From the NCBI RefSeq assembly GCF_002896965.1, contig NZ_LYMM01000040.1, positions 214,549 through 278,548 on the forward strand: a stretch of DNA of 64,000 nucleotides. The letters are read 5' to 3'. The notes beneath the pieces were generated by a model. It worked only from the letters and a program-made list of their open reading frames with translations. It was not told where the DNA came from and did not search any database. The stretch comes from Novosphingobium guangzhouense (GTDB lineage Bacteria; Pseudomonadota; Alphaproteobacteria; Sphingomonadales; Sphingomonadaceae). The translations under genes were made by a program, and so were the position numbers. Shown here piece by piece: positions 1 to 10,144 of this stretch (positions are counted from its first letter, which is position 1; every line of letters starts with the position of its first letter).

Positions 1-20
1 ACTTGGGGGTTATCTTTCGC

Positions 21-635
21 ATGTCTTTCCCGGAAAGCCTGTCAGGCGGCAGGAAGCAGAGCTATGAGGAGCAGCGCGCCAGTCCGCGTTTTGCCCTGCT
101 GCTTCGCGCCTCCAAGCTGATCGGCGTCCATGGCGAATACTTGTGCATCGTGCGCGACGTGTCCGAAACCGGGGTGAAGCTGCGACTGTTCCACGCGCTG
201 GCGACAGAGCGGCGGCTGGCTCTGGAAAGCGCGGCCGGGGACCGGATCACCGTCGAAAAGATGTGGGAGACGGATGGAGAGGCCGGCTTCCGCTTCGAAG
301 ACCCGATCGACGTCCAGCGCTTCATCGCAGAAGCCGGTCCTTACCCCAAGCGCCCCATCCGCATCTGCGTGGACCACGAAGCCCATGTCACCATCGCGGG
401 CGAAACCGCCTTCGCCAAAGTGCGCGACCTTTCGCGGCAGGGCGCCGGGATCGAAACCGACCATTACCTTGCCATCGGCCAGCACTTGCGCATCGCCTCA
501 AGCATGATGCCGGAATTCGAGGCGACGGTGTGCTGGCGCCAGCACCCGTCCTACGGCATCGTCTTCAGACAACTGATGAGCCTTGAGGAACTGGCCGTCA
601 GGGCCTTCCACATGCAGGAAGCCAACGCGCGCTAG
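21..635 (+). CDS. Tandem PilZ-domain protein
   Basis: Protein of about 204 residues with two PilZ-like halves. PilZ domains usually bind cyclic di-GMP and transmit the signal to motility, polysaccharide or cell-cycle targets. The first half shows RASPR (RxxxR type) followed by DVSETG (DxSxxG). The second shows DLSRQG but only a degenerate arginine motif (KRPIR), so perhaps only the N-terminal domain binds the ligand. No signal peptide or membrane segment is visible, so it is probably cytosolic. I chose the ATG at 21 because a G-rich stretch precedes it; a TTG at 3 is in frame, and the upstream region is outside the window. Its stop codon overlaps that of the convergent ABC permease (CTAG), leaving no room for a terminator between them. 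Confidence 0.8.
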   Translation: MSFPESLSGGRKQSYEEQRASPRFALLLRASKLIGVHGEYLCIVRDVSETGVKLRLFHALATERRLALESAAGDRITVEKMWETDGEAGFRFEDPIDVQRFIAEAGPYPKRPIRICVDHEAHVTIAGETAFAKVRDLSRQGAGIETDHYLAIGQHLRIASSMMPEFEATVCWRQHPSYGIVFRQLMSLEELAVRAFHMQEANAR

Positions 636-1876
636 CCCTCGACCACTACGCGTTCCCACCATTTGCGGCGCTGCCCCTGCGGGCCTGACTTCATTGCCCG
701 CCTGCGGAACAGTGCGGAACCGCCGCGCACCAGCAGCAGCACCCACACCGCCTGCCAGCCAAGTGCCGCCGCGTGCGGCCACAGGGCAGGCTCCTGCGCG
801 GCGCGGGCCAGCATCGCAAAGGGCGAACTGAACGGCAGGATCACCGCCAGCATCTCCACCGTGCTGCCCGGCTGGGTCATCGCATAGGTGGCGAAGAAGA
901 ACAGCATCAGCTGCATCATCGTGACCGGCATCGACAGCGTCTGCACTTCGCGCACGGTATTCGCCAGCGATCCGATCGCCAGGAACACCGACCCCAGCAG
1001 CAGATAGGCCATCGCGAAGTAGACCACGCCAAGCCCGATCAGCGCGGGCCAGCCGACCGCCGGTTCGGGCAGCGCAAGCGCCGACCCCGCCGAGAGATAA
1101 AGTGCACCGCCAACGCCGCCCCATACCGCGATACCCACCAGAGAAACGCCCAGCATCGCGAAAAGCTTGCCGAAGAACACCGCTTCCATGGGGATCGCGG
1201 CGGCCAGCACCTCTATGATCTTGTTGCCCTTTTCCTCGACAAGATTGGACAGCACCATGCCCGCCAGCATCATCGTCAGCAGGAACAGCAGCGTCTGTGC
1301 GCCCTGCGCGGTTCGCAGACGAGAGCGCGAATCGCCCTGCGGCGGCACGGCTGTCTTCGCCAGCCGCACGCGCGGCCACGATCCAGCCGATCCGTCGCGC
1401 GCTTCGGCCGCGATCAGCGCAACGTCGCCCTGCCAGCCGGTAATGCGAGGGCCCGGTCCGCTGAGAACTGGAGCGGCCGGAGAACCCGATAGCACCCCGG
1501 CATAAGCACCCTTGCGCGATACCATGACAGCGCCCGGATCGGCCCGTTCGGCCGGGCTGGCGTCCTTCACCAGCCGCATTTCCGGCAGGCCGTCTCCCAG
1601 CCGTGCCGCCAGCCGACCGCGCGCGGCGATCATCGCCTGCGCATCGCCGGGCGCCATGACCACGCCGATGGCCGGCGCTGCGCTGCTCTGGTCCACGCGC
1701 TGACCGACGCTGCCCGCCAGCAGCCCGACGATCACCGGGAACAACGGGCCAAGCAGGAAGAAGAAGAACGTGCGCGAAAACAGGATCGCGGTGAAGTCAC
1801 GCCGGGCCACCACCCATGCGGCGGCCAGCATCGACAGGCGGCCCTTATGACCGATCTGATGATCTCCATGGCTCAT
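632..1876 (-). CDS. ABC-2 type exporter permease (NatB-like)
   Basis: Membrane subunit of about 414 residues for an ABC exporter. It has an N-terminal membrane segment (about residues 25-50), a long extracytoplasmic domain, and a C-terminal block of about five hydrophobic helices, the layout of NatB/ABC-2 permeases. It starts at an ATG that overlaps the stop of the ATPase gene (ATGA), which indicates translational coupling and a two-gene operon. NatAB-type systems export sodium or other small solutes, but the substrate cannot be read from the sequence. The C-terminus is basic. The gene ends in a stop codon overlapping that of the convergent PilZ gene. Confidence 0.85.
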   Translation of the reverse strand: MSHGDHQIGHKGRLSMLAAAWVVARRDFTAILFSRTFFFFLLGPLFPVIVGLLAGSVGQRVDQSSAAPAIGVVMAPGDAQAMIAARGRLAARLGDGLPEMRLVKDASPAERADPGAVMVSRKGAYAGVLSGSPAAPVLSGPGPRITGWQGDVALIAAEARDGSAGSWPRVRLAKTAVPPQGDSRSRLRTAQGAQTLLFLLTMMLAGMVLSNLVEEKGNKIIEVLAAAIPMEAVFFGKLFAMLGVSLVGIAVWGGVGGALYLSAGSALALPEPAVGWPALIGLGVVYFAMAYLLLGSVFLAIGSLANTVREVQTLSMPVTMMQLMLFFFATYAMTQPGSTVEMLAVILPFSSPFAMLARAAQEPALWPHAAALGWQAVWVLLLVRGGSALFRRRAMKSGPQGQRRKWWERVVVEG

Positions 1877-2865
1877 CGGCGCGGTTCCTCGGGCTTTTCG
1901 GTGGAAAGGGCGCGTGCGGCGGCCTCCCCGGCTATGGCGACGAAGGCATCGTGCAGTCCCGCCCGTTCGATGGACAACGACAGGATGCCTGCCTCGCCCG
2001 CGATCAGCGCACGCAGCAGCGGCTCGATCCCCCCGTTGGGCAGGGCGAAGTGCCAGAAGCGCCCCTCCTGCCGCGAATCGGCGGGCAGCGCCGCGCGCCA
2101 TGGCCCGTCCTGGGCCCGTGTTTCGAGGCGGACCTGCGCCGCAATGCGATCGCGCGCAACGTCCACCGGCCCGGCGAAGGGCACGCGCCCCCCGGCGATG
2201 ATGGCCACTTCATCGCACAGCCGTTCGGCGTGAGCGATGACGTGAGTGGAAAAGATCACCGTCGTGCCGTCTTGCGCCAGCCCGCGCATCATCGCTTCCA
2301 GCTTGCCCTGGTTGAGCGCATCCAGCCCCGAGAACGGTTCGTCGAAGATGACCAGGCGCGGGCGATGCACCAGCGTGCCCAATATCTGCACCTGCTGCGC
2401 CATGCCCTTGGACAGCTGGCGGATCTGCCGGTCCGCCGCATAGCCAAGGCCATGGCGCTCCAGCAGTTCATGCGCGCGGCGACGGCCTTCCTTCAACGGC
2501 AGCCCGCGCAGCGCGCCAAGGAAAGCGATCGCCTCGGTCGCCTTCATGGCGGGATAGAGCCCGCGCTCTTCGGGAAGATAGCCGATGGCATGGGCAACGT
2601 CGTGAGGCCGTTGTGCGCCAAGGATGCGGCGATAGCCCGCATCGGGTTCGATGATCCCCAGCAGCATGCGCAGCGTTGTCGTCTTGCCCGCGCCATTGGG
2701 GCCGAGAATGCCGTAGACCGCGCCCTTCGGCACGCAAAGATCGACCCCGCCCACCGCCGTGGTGCCCTCGAACCGCTTGACGAGCCCCCGCGCCTCGATC
2801 GCCAGCGGCCGATCGAAACCTGACACATTGCCGGTCAACCCAGGATCTCCTACTTGCGCATCCAT
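1873..2865 (-). CDS. ABC exporter ATP-binding subunit (NatA-like)
   Basis: ATPase of about 330 residues that powers the downstream permease. Visible motifs in order are Walker [10 protein letters not shown], the ABC signature region LSKGMAQQ, Walker B VIFDEP followed by the D-loop SGLDALN, and the H-loop STH. A C-terminal extension of about 80 residues resembles the DUF4162 domain of NatA-type ATPases. The ATG at 2865 is preceded by an AGGGG Shine-Dalgarno about six bases away. Upstream frames have no codon usage like the body of the gene. The start codon sits in a CATG palindrome shared with the start codon of divergent queG. Confidence 0.88.
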   Translation of the reverse strand: MDAQVGDPGLTGNVSGFDRPLAIEARGLVKRFEGTTAVGGVDLCVPKGAVYGILGPNGAGKTTTLRMLLGIIEPDAGYRRILGAQRPHDVAHAIGYLPEERGLYPAMKATEAIAFLGALRGLPLKEGRRRAHELLERHGLGYAADRQIRQLSKGMAQQVQILGTLVHRPRLVIFDEPFSGLDALNQGKLEAMMRGLAQDGTTVIFSTHVIAHAERLCDEVAIIAGGRVPFAGPVDVARDRIAAQVRLETRAQDGPWRAALPADSRQEGRFWHFALPNGGIEPLLRALIAGEAGILSLSIERAGLHDAFVAIAGEAAARALSTEKPEEPRR

Positions 2866-3985
2866 GAAGTCCCCTGCGTCTAGCACGTGCGCCCCTGATG
2901 GCGCAGCCCCGGTTAAGAGCGCCCTAAGCGCTTTTGCCGAGGCTGTGGAAGGAGAGGCGCGCGCGCTTGGCTTCTGCGCCTTCGGCGTGGCCTCTGCCGC
3001 GCCGGACGAGGACCGCGCGGCTCGCCTCGACGCGTGGCTGGCCGCCGGAATGCACGGCTCCATGGGCTGGATGGAAGAACGCGCCCATCACCGCCGCAGC
3101 CCGCAGGGGCTCTGGCCGGAAGCGCGCAGCGTCATCGCGCTGGGCATGAGCTATGCCCCGGCCGCAGACCCGCTGCGGCTGGCGGACGAAGGAGGCATCG
3201 GGCGCATATCTACCTATGCGCAGGGCGCGGACTACCACGACACGGTCAAGAAGGCGCTGAAGAACCTTGCCCGCTGGATGGTGAGCGAAGGGGAAAAGCG
3301 CGGGCTGGGGCCGCTGGACGTCAAGGTCTTCACCGATACCGCGCCGGTCATGGAAAAGCCGCTGGCTGCCGCCGCCGGGCTGGGCTGGCAGGGCAAGCAC
3401 ACCAATGTCGTCAGCCGCGAACATGGCTCATGGCTGTTCCTTGGAGAGATCTACACGACGCTGGAACTGCCGGTTTCAGCCCCTGCGCGTGACCGCTGCG
3501 GATCGTGCCGCGCCTGTCAGGACGCCTGCCCGACAGACGCCTTCCCCGCGCCCTATCGCCTCGATGCGCGGCGCTGCGTCAGCTACCTGACCATCGAGCA
3601 CAAGGGGCCGGTGCCCGAAGACATGCGCGAAGGGCTGGGCAACCGGATCTACGGCTGCGACGATTGCCTTGCGGTGTGTCCGTGGAACAAGTTCGCCGAA
3701 ACGGCGCACACGATGAAGGCATTCCTGCCGCGCGCCGAACTGACCGCGCCGGAACTGGCCGACCTGCTGACGCTGGACGACGCGGGCTTTCGCAAGCTGT
3801 TTTCGGGAAGCCCGATCAAGCGGATCGGGCGCGACCGCTTCGTGCGCAACTGCCTTTATGCAGCCGGGAACAGCGGACGCCGGGCGCTGCTGGACCAAGT
3901 CGAGCGGCTCAAGGAAGATGCCGACCCCGCGATCGCCGATGCGGCACGGTGGGCGGCGGTCAGGCTGGGTTCTTCCCCGGACTGA
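2864..3985 (+). CDS. queG: Epoxyqueuosine reductase QueG
   Basis: Cobalamin-dependent iron-sulfur enzyme that reduces epoxyqueuosine to queuosine in the wobble position of tRNA. At about 373 residues it matches the family (379 in E. coli). The N-terminal DUF1730 region carries [13 protein letters not shown] with the conserved acidic residue. Two 4Fe-4S cluster motifs follow: [12 protein letters not shown] and CDDCLAVCP. The C-terminal part resembles the HEAT-like tRNA-binding tail. The ATG at 2864 is the only upstream ATG that gives the usual N-terminal helix, but no convincing Shine-Dalgarno precedes it. The start codon overlaps, on the opposite strand, that of the ABC ATPase. Confidence 0.95.
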   Translation: MKSPASSTCAPDGAAPVKSALSAFAEAVEGEARALGFCAFGVASAAPDEDRAARLDAWLAAGMHGSMGWMEERAHHRRSPQGLWPEARSVIALGMSYAPAADPLRLADEGGIGRISTYAQGADYHDTVKKALKNLARWMVSEGEKRGLGPLDVKVFTDTAPVMEKPLAAAAGLGWQGKHTNVVSREHGSWLFLGEIYTTLELPVSAPARDRCGSCRACQDACPTDAFPAPYRLDARRCVSYLTIEHKGPVPEDMREGLGNRIYGCDDCLAVCPWNKFAETAHTMKAFLPRAELTAPELADLLTLDDAGFRKLFSGSPIKRIGRDRFVRNCLYAAGNSGRRALLDQVERLKEDADPAIADAARWAAVRLGSSPD

Positions 3986-4044
3986 AGTTTTCCGGAGAAG
4001 AACCCGCGCCTGTCAGGCCGGATATGCCTTCAAGGGCGCTGACT

Positions 4045-5262
4045 TCAGAGCGCGGCCTTCAGGGCATCGGCAAGGTCGGTGCGTTCCCAGGGGAACAGAT
4101 CGCCCTCGGGCTGGCGGCCGAAGTGGCCGTAAGCCGCGGTCGGGCCGTAGATCGGCTTGTTGAGGCCAAGGCCGACGCGAATGCCGCGCGGGGTCAGGCC
4201 GCCCAGCTTGTCCGCCGATACCTTGGTGATCGCAGCTTCCAGAGCGGCATCGTCGATACCATCGGCAGCGGTGCCATGGGTGTCGACATAGAGCGAAAGC
4301 GGTGCGGACACGCCGATCGCGTAGGACACCTGAATGGTGCAGCGCTTGGCAAGACCGGCCGCAACCACGTTCTTGGCCAGGTAGCGCGTGACGTAGGCGG
4401 CCGAACGATCGACCTTGGTGGGATCCTTGCCCGAGAACGCGCCGCCACCATGGGGCGAAGCGCCGCCGTAAGTGTCGACGATGATCTTGCGGCCCGTCAG
4501 ACCCGCGTCGCCGTCAGGGCCGCCGATCTCGAACGAGCCGGTCGGGTTGATGTGGAACACCGTCTCAGCCGTGACGAAGCCTTCGGGAAGCAGTTCGGTC
4601 ACGACCTTCTTCACGTAAGCCTTGAGTTCGGCTTCCTTTTCGCCCTTGTCGTAGCCGGGTGCGTGCTGGGTGGAGACGACCACGGCGGCAGCAGCCACCG
4701 GCACGCCGTTCTCAAAGCGCAGGGTCACCTGGCTCTTGGCGTCGGGCTCAAGGAAGGGCGCGGCGCCCGAGTGGCGGTCTTCGGCCAGACGGTGCAGGAT
4801 CTTGTGGCTGTAATCGAGCGTCGCCGGCATCAGATCGGGCGTTTCGTCGCAGGCGAAACCGAACATGATGCCCTGGTCGCCCGCGCCTTCATCCTTGTTG
4901 CCCGCCGCGTCGACGCCCTGCGCGATGTGCGCGGACTGGCCGTGAAGACGGTTGATGAATTCAAGGTTTTCCCAGTGGAAGCCGTCCTGCGCGTAGCCGA
5001 TCTTCTTGACCACGTTGCGCACGGTCGCCTCGATCTCTTCCAGCGCGCCTTCGGCCCATTCGCCGTTTTCGTAGACGCCCTTGCAGCGGATTTCGCCGGC
5101 AAGGACCACCAGCTGGGTCGTTGTCAGCGTCTCGCACGCCACGCGCGCTTCGGGGTCTTTCGACAGGAACAGATCGACGATGGCGTCGGAAATCTGGTCG
5201 GAAACCTTGTCCGGATGGCCTTCGGAGACGCTCTCGGACGTGAAGACGTAGTTGCTGCGCAT
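4045..5262 (-). CDS. metK: S-adenosylmethionine synthetase
   Basis: Makes S-adenosylmethionine from methionine and ATP in the cytosol. The 405-residue protein has the family signatures: GHPDK near the N-terminus, the GAGDQG hexapeptide loop around residue 130, and the P-loop-like GGGAFSGKD segment. It lies 44 bases downstream of lnt on the same strand and may share its transcript. The short gap contains a hairpin and a Shine-Dalgarno that could be masked (separate entry), suggesting translational control. No anomalies are visible in the coding sequence. Confidence 0.97.
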   Translation of the reverse strand: MRSNYVFTSESVSEGHPDKVSDQISDAIVDLFLSKDPEARVACETLTTTQLVVLAGEIRCKGVYENGEWAEGALEEIEATVRNVVKKIGYAQDGFHWENLEFINRLHGQSAHIAQGVDAAGNKDEGAGDQGIMFGFACDETPDLMPATLDYSHKILHRLAEDRHSGAAPFLEPDAKSQVTLRFENGVPVAAAAVVVSTQHAPGYDKGEKEAELKAYVKKVVTELLPEGFVTAETVFHINPTGSFEIGGPDGDAGLTGRKIIVDTYGGASPHGGGAFSGKDPTKVDRSAAYVTRYLAKNVVAAGLAKRCTIQVSYAIGVSAPLSLYVDTHGTAADGIDDAALEAAITKVSADKLGGLTPRGIRVGLGLNKPIYGPTAAYGHFGRQPEGDLFPWERTDLADALKAAL

Positions 5263-5266
5263 GTGA

Positions 5267-5293
5267 TCCCTTGGGATATAAAGGAAGCTTTAT
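5267..5293 (-). promoter_or_regulatory. Hairpin and maskable Shine-Dalgarno in the metK leader
   Basis: Read on the minus strand, the 44-base lnt-metK gap holds a perfect 6-bp hairpin (ATAAAG, loop CTTC, CTTTAT). It is followed eight bases later by the Shine-Dalgarno AAGGGA, four bases before the ATG. The segment TTCCTT in the hairpin can pair with AAGGGA (one G-U pair), so hairpin formation and Shine-Dalgarno masking compete. Short S-adenosylmethionine riboswitches that mask the Shine-Dalgarno are known in front of metK in other alphaproteobacteria, but I cannot show that this matches any of them. Confidence 0.4.
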
Positions 5294-5306
5294 GTGAGTG
5301 CGCGGT

Positions 5307-6956
5307 CTAGACCCGACGGCGACCGAGTGCAACCACGCAAAGCGCAACCGCCATCAACAGCGCGGCAAGCGCCAGTGGCAGGACGTTGCCCAGCCGGGCG
5401 AAAAGCGTAGGCGCATGTGCCTGCGGGATCATCCCGTCGAGACGCCCGGCACGGTGGCGCGGAACGAAGGCCCGCACGATGCCGTCCGCGTCGATCACGG
5501 CGCTGATCCCGGTGGTGGTGGAACGCAGGACGGGCAGCCCTTCCTCGATCGCGCGAAGGCGGGCCTGCGCCAGATGCTGGGGCGGCCCCCATGCCCCGAA
5601 CCAGCCGTCGTTCGAAGGGTTGAAGATATAGTCGGGCCGGTTGGCCGGATCGACGACCTGTCCGCTGAAGATGATCTCGTAACAGATCTGGACGCCCGCC
5701 TTGCCATAAGCGCCGAAATCGATCGTGCGTGCGCCCGGCCCCGGCACGAAGTCCAGTTGCCCCGCGACGAGGCGGCTGAGGCCGATCGGCTCAAGCAGCC
5801 AGCGCATCGGCAGGTATTCGCCATAAGGCACCAGATGCGCCTTGGAATAACCGGCCAGGATCGCGCCGCTGCCATCGATCGCCGTCACCGAATTGCGTGC
5901 CGCCTTCTCTTCATCCCCGTCCATGACGAGATCGACGGCCCCGGTCATCAGCAGGCCGTAAGGGCCCACCACCCGGCCAAGCCGCTGGCGCGCGATCACG
6001 GGGTCGCTGGCATACGTGTAGATACGGTAAAGATAGCTGGGATATCCGTCGCGCAGGAAGTCGCCGAGCCCTGATTCCGGCCAGAACACCACGCGGCGGT
6101 CCCCGCGGTTGCGCGGCAGCGACAGCAGCGCAAGGCGTTGGAAATTGCGCTCGAAGTAGCGCGGATCGTCGATGAATTCCTGCCGGACGTCAGGCTGCAC
6201 CAGCGTATAGCGCACCGCCCCCTCGCGTTGTGGGGGAGCAGGCGCGTGCATGGCAAGGCCAAGCCCCGCAGCCAGCACCGCCACGCCGATCGGCGCAAGC
6301 ACTTTTCCGGCAGACAGCCGGGCCATCATTCCCGGCACGCCAGAAAGCAGCACAAGCACCCCGGAAAGCCCGTAAGTCCCGATCCACGGCGTCAGCACGG
6401 CCAGCCCCCGGCTCTCGAACCCGCCCAGCAGCGCGATACCCAGCGGGTTCCAGGCAAAGCCGGTGAACAGCCACGCCCGCACCCATTCGGTCACGATCCA
6501 GGTGGCGCCAAGGGCAATGGCAAACGCCGCGAAACTACGTCCATCTGGATGACGGTCAGGGCGCGCCACCAGCCAGCCGGCCAGCATCGCCACGGCAGGA
6601 AACAGCGCAAGGTAAAGCGCCAGCAGCACCACCGCGATCATCCCCAGCCATGCGGGCATGTTCGCCTGATAGGTGAAGGCGGTCGCGATCCAGTTGTTGC
6701 CAAGGGTGAAGTGGCCAAGGCCGAAGCACCAGCCCAGTAGGAAGACCTGCCGCCCCGTCCGTGCGCGCACCGCCAGTTCGATCAGCCAGGCAATGGCGAT
6801 CAGGGTCAGTGGCCAGAGCGCAAGGGGCTGGAACCCGCAGGCCGCAAGCGCGCCCGCGGCAATTGCCGCCAGCGCACGGGCACCCGGCCGCGGGGGCACG
6901 GCCAGGGCAAGGGTTCTGAAGAAGGGCGAAGCGTACCGGTCGGACTGCATCGCCAT
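5307..6956 (-). CDS. lnt: Apolipoprotein N-acyltransferase
   Basis: Inner-membrane enzyme that adds the third acyl chain to the N-terminal cysteine of lipoproteins. The 549-residue protein starts with five to six hydrophobic segments (about residues 25-220) and continues into a periplasmic nitrilase-like domain. The catalytic set is visible: a glutamate in the PESGLGDF region and in PYGEYLP, a lysine in YSKAHLVPYG, and a cysteine in GVQICYE. A last hydrophobic segment ends the protein. Two in-frame ATGs (6956 and 6950) are possible; neither has a strong Shine-Dalgarno. It is probably co-transcribed with metK downstream. Confidence 0.95.
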   Translation of the reverse strand: MAMQSDRYASPFFRTLALAVPPRPGARALAAIAAGALAACGFQPLALWPLTLIAIAWLIELAVRARTGRQVFLLGWCFGLGHFTLGNNWIATAFTYQANMPAWLGMIAVVLLALYLALFPAVAMLAGWLVARPDRHPDGRSFAAFAIALGATWIVTEWVRAWLFTGFAWNPLGIALLGGFESRGLAVLTPWIGTYGLSGVLVLLSGVPGMMARLSAGKVLAPIGVAVLAAGLGLAMHAPAPPQREGAVRYTLVQPDVRQEFIDDPRYFERNFQRLALLSLPRNRGDRRVVFWPESGLGDFLRDGYPSYLYRIYTYASDPVIARQRLGRVVGPYGLLMTGAVDLVMDGDEEKAARNSVTAIDGSGAILAGYSKAHLVPYGEYLPMRWLLEPIGLSRLVAGQLDFVPGPGARTIDFGAYGKAGVQICYEIIFSGQVVDPANRPDYIFNPSNDGWFGAWGPPQHLAQARLRAIEEGLPVLRSTTTGISAVIDADGIVRAFVPRHRAGRLDGMIPQAHAPTLFARLGNVLPLALAALLMAVALCVVALGRRRV

Positions 6957-6981
6957 GGGCTTGTAAGCCCGACCCGGCGCG

Positions 6982-7012
6982 ACGCAAGGGACCAGTTACG
7001 GTCCCTTTGCGT
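6982..7012 (-). terminator. Hairpin terminator after the DUF4167 gene
   Basis: ACGCAAGGGACC pairs with GGTCCCTTTGCGT across a short loop, with one bulged base. It lies 20 bases past the stop of the DUF4167 gene and before lnt. The following T-tract is poor, so it may stabilise the RNA end rather than terminate efficiently. Confidence 0.5.
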
Positions 7013-7031
7013 AAGCGCCGGGGAAAGAGGT

Positions 7032-7952
7032 TCAGCCTTCGACGGCCTCGGGAGCGGCCTCGTCACCGGTGGCAGCCTTGCGGGTGCGGCGGCGGCGGGG
7101 CTTTTCCTCGGGTGCGGCTTCCACATCGGCGGCCGGAGCCGCGTCAGCTGCAGCGGCTTCGGCAGGCGCGGCCTTGGGCGTGCGCTTGCGGGTCGGCTTG
7201 GCGGAGATCGCGGGCGGAAGCGCTGCGGCGTCGAAGCCGGCAGGCTCTTCCTGTGCGGCGGAAGCGGGAGCAGCCTCGACCGGTGCCTGATCGGCATCGC
7301 CGCGACCTTCGCCGGCTTCGTCACGACGCGGGCCGCGCGGCTTGCGCTGCTTCAGGCCGCGCGATGCACGGTTGTCGCGCACGAAGGGGTTTTCCGCCGG
7401 TTCGTAGACGTTGCCTTCGGCATCGCTGCTCGCTTCGGAGGCAGACTGCTGGGCATCATCCACGACAGGATCGGCGGCGCGCGGTGCGTGATTGTGGTCA
7501 CCGCGCTGATCGTTGCGCTGATCGTTGCGGTGATCATTACGGGGCTCACCGCGCTGCTCGTACTGGCGCGGTTCGCGTTCGGGACGCGGGGCGCGCTCTG
7601 CCGGGGCCGAGGGTGCTTCGCCGTAAGGATCGTCGTAAGCGGCGTAGTCGTCGCTGTAATCGCTCTGACGGTGATCGTCGCGGCGCGGCTGGTTGGGCTG
7701 GCGAGCCTCTTCCTGGCGCTGCTTCTGGTCGGCGATGACGCGGAAGTAATGGTCCGCGAACTGGAGGTAATATTCCTCCGTCACACGATCACCATTGAGA
7801 TGCGCGTCATGCGCAAGCTTCCGGTACTTTTCCAGAAGCTGCGGCGCATTGCCACGGGCCCTGCTGTCGATCCGGTTGGTCTGCTGACCGCCCTGCTGGC
7901 GGTTGTTACCGCGGCCGCGCCGACGGTTGTTACCACGATTGTTGTTATTCAA
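7032..7952 (-). CDS. DUF4167 domain protein, Arg/Asn/Gln-rich
   Basis: Protein of 306 residues of a family largely confined to alphaproteobacteria; its function is not established. Residues 1-30 are Asn/Arg/Gly-rich and look disordered and RNA-binding-like. A compact helical domain follows (about 35-90, including LLEKYRKLAHDA and EEYYLQFADHYFR), which is DUF4167. The rest is low complexity: Asp/Arg-rich, then Ala/Pro/Glu-rich with Lys/Arg patches. The start is a TTG at 7952, supported by GAGGAAAG eight bases upstream; no ATG fits. It is followed by a hairpin. The composition suggests an RNA- or ribosome-associated role, but that is inference. Confidence 0.85.
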   Translation of the reverse strand: MNNNNRGNNRRRGRGNNRQQGGQQTNRIDSRARGNAPQLLEKYRKLAHDAHLNGDRVTEEYYLQFADHYFRVIADQKQRQEEARQPNQPRRDDHRQSDYSDDYAAYDDPYGEAPSAPAERAPRPEREPRQYEQRGEPRNDHRNDQRNDQRGDHNHAPRAADPVVDDAQQSASEASSDAEGNVYEPAENPFVRDNRASRGLKQRKPRGPRRDEAGEGRGDADQAPVEAAPASAAQEEPAGFDAAALPPAISAKPTRKRTPKAAPAEAAAADAAPAADVEAAPEEKPRRRRTRKAATGDEAAPEAVEG

Positions 7953-8223
7953 GGGATGACTTTCCTCAAAACCCCGGGCTTCAAAACCCTGGCAAATTCC
8001 GGTTCCGAATCGGGTGTCGGCCCGATCAGCCCGGATTGCCGCACGTCACATAATCTCGGCCGGCCCCCCGGCCGCCGCGATTTTCCCCATCTGCCCTGTC
8101 GGTAGCGTTGACGCCGCCGACTGCTTGCAAATGCTGGAGGCGAACCGGGTATGGGAAATCATCGTCCATCGGCCGGTTCGCAGTAATCATTAGGGGTTCC
8201 AGAGCCCGATTCCAAGAGGAAAC

Positions 8224-9081
8224 TTACGGATCAAGTGCGTTTGTCCCCGAAAACGCGACGACGCGATCGCGGCCGCCCAGATCGCGGTGAACGCTGGAAA
8301 TCAACCCCACCCCGGCGCCGATCGCCGCTACGGCTTCGGCCTGGCGCCAGCCGATCTCCACCATCGCCGCCGCGCCGGGCGCCATCAGGTCCGGCAGTTG
8401 CGGCACCAGAATCCGGTAATCATCAAGCCCTTCCGGCCCGGAGAACAGCGCGCCCGCCGGTTCGAAGGCCCGCACCGAGGTATCGAGTTCGGCCGCATCC
8501 TCCACATAAGGCGGGTTGGCGAGAATCAGGTCGAACCGGCCCAGATCGGCCGACCATCCGGGCCGGGTCCAGTCGGCTAGCAGCAGCCGCGCGGCCGGGG
8601 CGTGACGATCGGCATTGGCCTGCGCCACCGCCAGCGTTTCAGCCGAGCGATCGATGGCGACGCCTTCCGCTTCGGGCCATACCGACAGCGCCGCCAGCAG
8701 CAGCGCGCCCGTTCCGGTGCCAAGGTCAAGGATGCGCGCGGGCGACCGCCCGGCGAACGCCTCGCGCGCGGCCTCGATCAGCGTTTCGGTATCGCCGCGC
8801 GGGATCAGCGTGGCCGGGCTGACATCCAGTTCAAGCCCGTAGAATTCCGCCTTGCCGGTAATGTAGGCGACCGGTTCATGCGCCGCCCGGCGGGAGACAA
8901 GAGCGGAAAAGCTCTGCGGCACCGGGTCGCGCATCCGGCCAAGCAAGAGTTGTGAACGGGTCGCGCCCAGCGCGTGCGCCATCAGGACTTCGGCGTCGAG
9001 ACGGGCGGTATCGCTGGTTTCCGAAAGGCGCAGCGCCGCATCGCGGATGGCTTCGGCGACAGTCAATGCGCCCTTATCCAC
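8224..9081 (-). CDS. prmC: Release factor glutamine methyltransferase PrmC
   Basis: Methylates the glutamine of the GGQ motif in peptide-chain release factors, using S-adenosylmethionine. The 285-residue protein has a helical N-terminal domain and a Rossmann methyltransferase domain with [10 protein letters not shown] (about residue 118) and the diagnostic NPPYV (about 188). It begins at a GTG that overlaps the end of prfA by eight bases, so enzyme and substrate are translationally coupled. The 271 bases between this gene and the DUF4167 start contain no further gene. Confidence 0.95.
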   Translation of the reverse strand: MDKGALTVAEAIRDAALRLSETSDTARLDAEVLMAHALGATRSQLLLGRMRDPVPQSFSALVSRRAAHEPVAYITGKAEFYGLELDVSPATLIPRGDTETLIEAAREAFAGRSPARILDLGTGTGALLLAALSVWPEAEGVAIDRSAETLAVAQANADRHAPAARLLLADWTRPGWSADLGRFDLILANPPYVEDAAELDTSVRAFEPAGALFSGPEGLDDYRILVPQLPDLMAPGAAAMVEIGWRQAEAVAAIGAGVGLISSVHRDLGGRDRVVAFSGTNALDP

Positions 9082-10144
9082 TCAGGGCCGCCAGCCGCTT
9101 GGCCTCGTCCTCGGCGATGAGGGCATCGACCAGTTCGGCAAGGCCGGGGCCTTCGAGCACTTCGGGCAGGCGGTGCAGCGTCAGGTTGATGCGGTGATCG
9201 GTGACGCGCCCTTGCGGGAAGTTGTAGGTCCGGATGCGCTCCGAACGATCGCCGGACCCGACCATCGCCTTGCGCGCCTCGGCCTCGGCGCCCTGCGCCT
9301 CGTCGCGCATCTTCTCGTAAAGGCGCGCGCGCAGCACCTGCATGGCCTTGGCCTTGTTCTTGTGCTGGCTGCGCTCGTCCTGGCAGGTCACCACCAGGCC
9401 GGTGGGCAGGTGAGTGATGCGTACCGCCGAATCGGTGGTGTTGACGTGCTGCCCGCCCGCGCCCGACGCGCGGTAGATATCGATCTTGAGATCCTTGTCC
9501 TCGATCGCCACGTCGACTTCGGTCGGTTCAGGCAGGACCGCGACGGTGGCCGCAGAGGTATGAATACGCCCGCCCGATTCGGTCACCGGCACGCGCTGTA
9601 CGCGGTGAACGCCGCTTTCGAACTTCAGCTTGGCGAAAACGCCCGATCCGGTGACATTGGCGACGACTTCCTTGAAGCCGCCCACGTCGCTGGCGTTGGC
9701 GCTGACCATCTCCACCCGCCAGCCCTGCTCTGCCGCGTACTTTTCGTACATGCGGTAGAGGTCGGCGGCGAACAGCGCGGCTTCGTCCCCGCCGGTGCCG
9801 GCGCGGATTTCCAGCATCGCCGGGCGCACGTCGGCCGCATCGCGCGGCAGCATGGCGATGGCAAGGCGGCGTTCAGCCTCAGGCAGTTCGGCCTTGAGCC
9901 GCGCGGCTTCCTCTGCGGCCAGCGCACGCATTTCAGGGTCGGGGTCTTCAAGGTTCAGCAGCGATTCGAGTTCGCCGCGCATCGACACCACTTCGGCGGC
10001 GGCGCGCGCGACCGGCTCAAGCTCGGCATAATCGCGGCTGGCGGCCACGAAAGCCTCGCCCTCCAGCGTTCCCGAAGCCAGGCGCGCCTCCAGCTCGGCC
10101 AGACGGCCACCCAACTGGGCAAGGCGAACGTCGGATATGCTCAC
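9074..10144 (-). CDS. prfA: Peptide chain release factor 1
   Basis: Terminates translation at UAA and UAG codons. The 356-residue protein carries the catalytic GGQ motif (GAGGQHVN, about residue 230) and the stop-codon-reading tripeptide PVT in RVPVTESGG, which marks RF1 rather than RF2. It starts with GTG, overlapping the hisS stop codon (GTGA), and overlaps prmC by eight bases at its other end. The three genes hisS, prfA and prmC form one tightly coupled translation operon. Confidence 0.97.
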   Translation of the reverse strand: MSISDVRLAQLGGRLAELEARLASGTLEGEAFVAASRDYAELEPVARAAAEVVSMRGELESLLNLEDPDPEMRALAAEEAARLKAELPEAERRLAIAMLPRDAADVRPAMLEIRAGTGGDEAALFAADLYRMYEKYAAEQGWRVEMVSANASDVGGFKEVVANVTGSGVFAKLKFESGVHRVQRVPVTESGGRIHTSAATVAVLPEPTEVDVAIEDKDLKIDIYRASGAGGQHVNTTDSAVRITHLPTGLVVTCQDERSQHKNKAKAMQVLRARLYEKMRDEAQGAEAEARKAMVGSGDRSERIRTYNFPQGRVTDHRINLTLHRLPEVLEGPGLAELVDALIAEDEAKRLAALSG

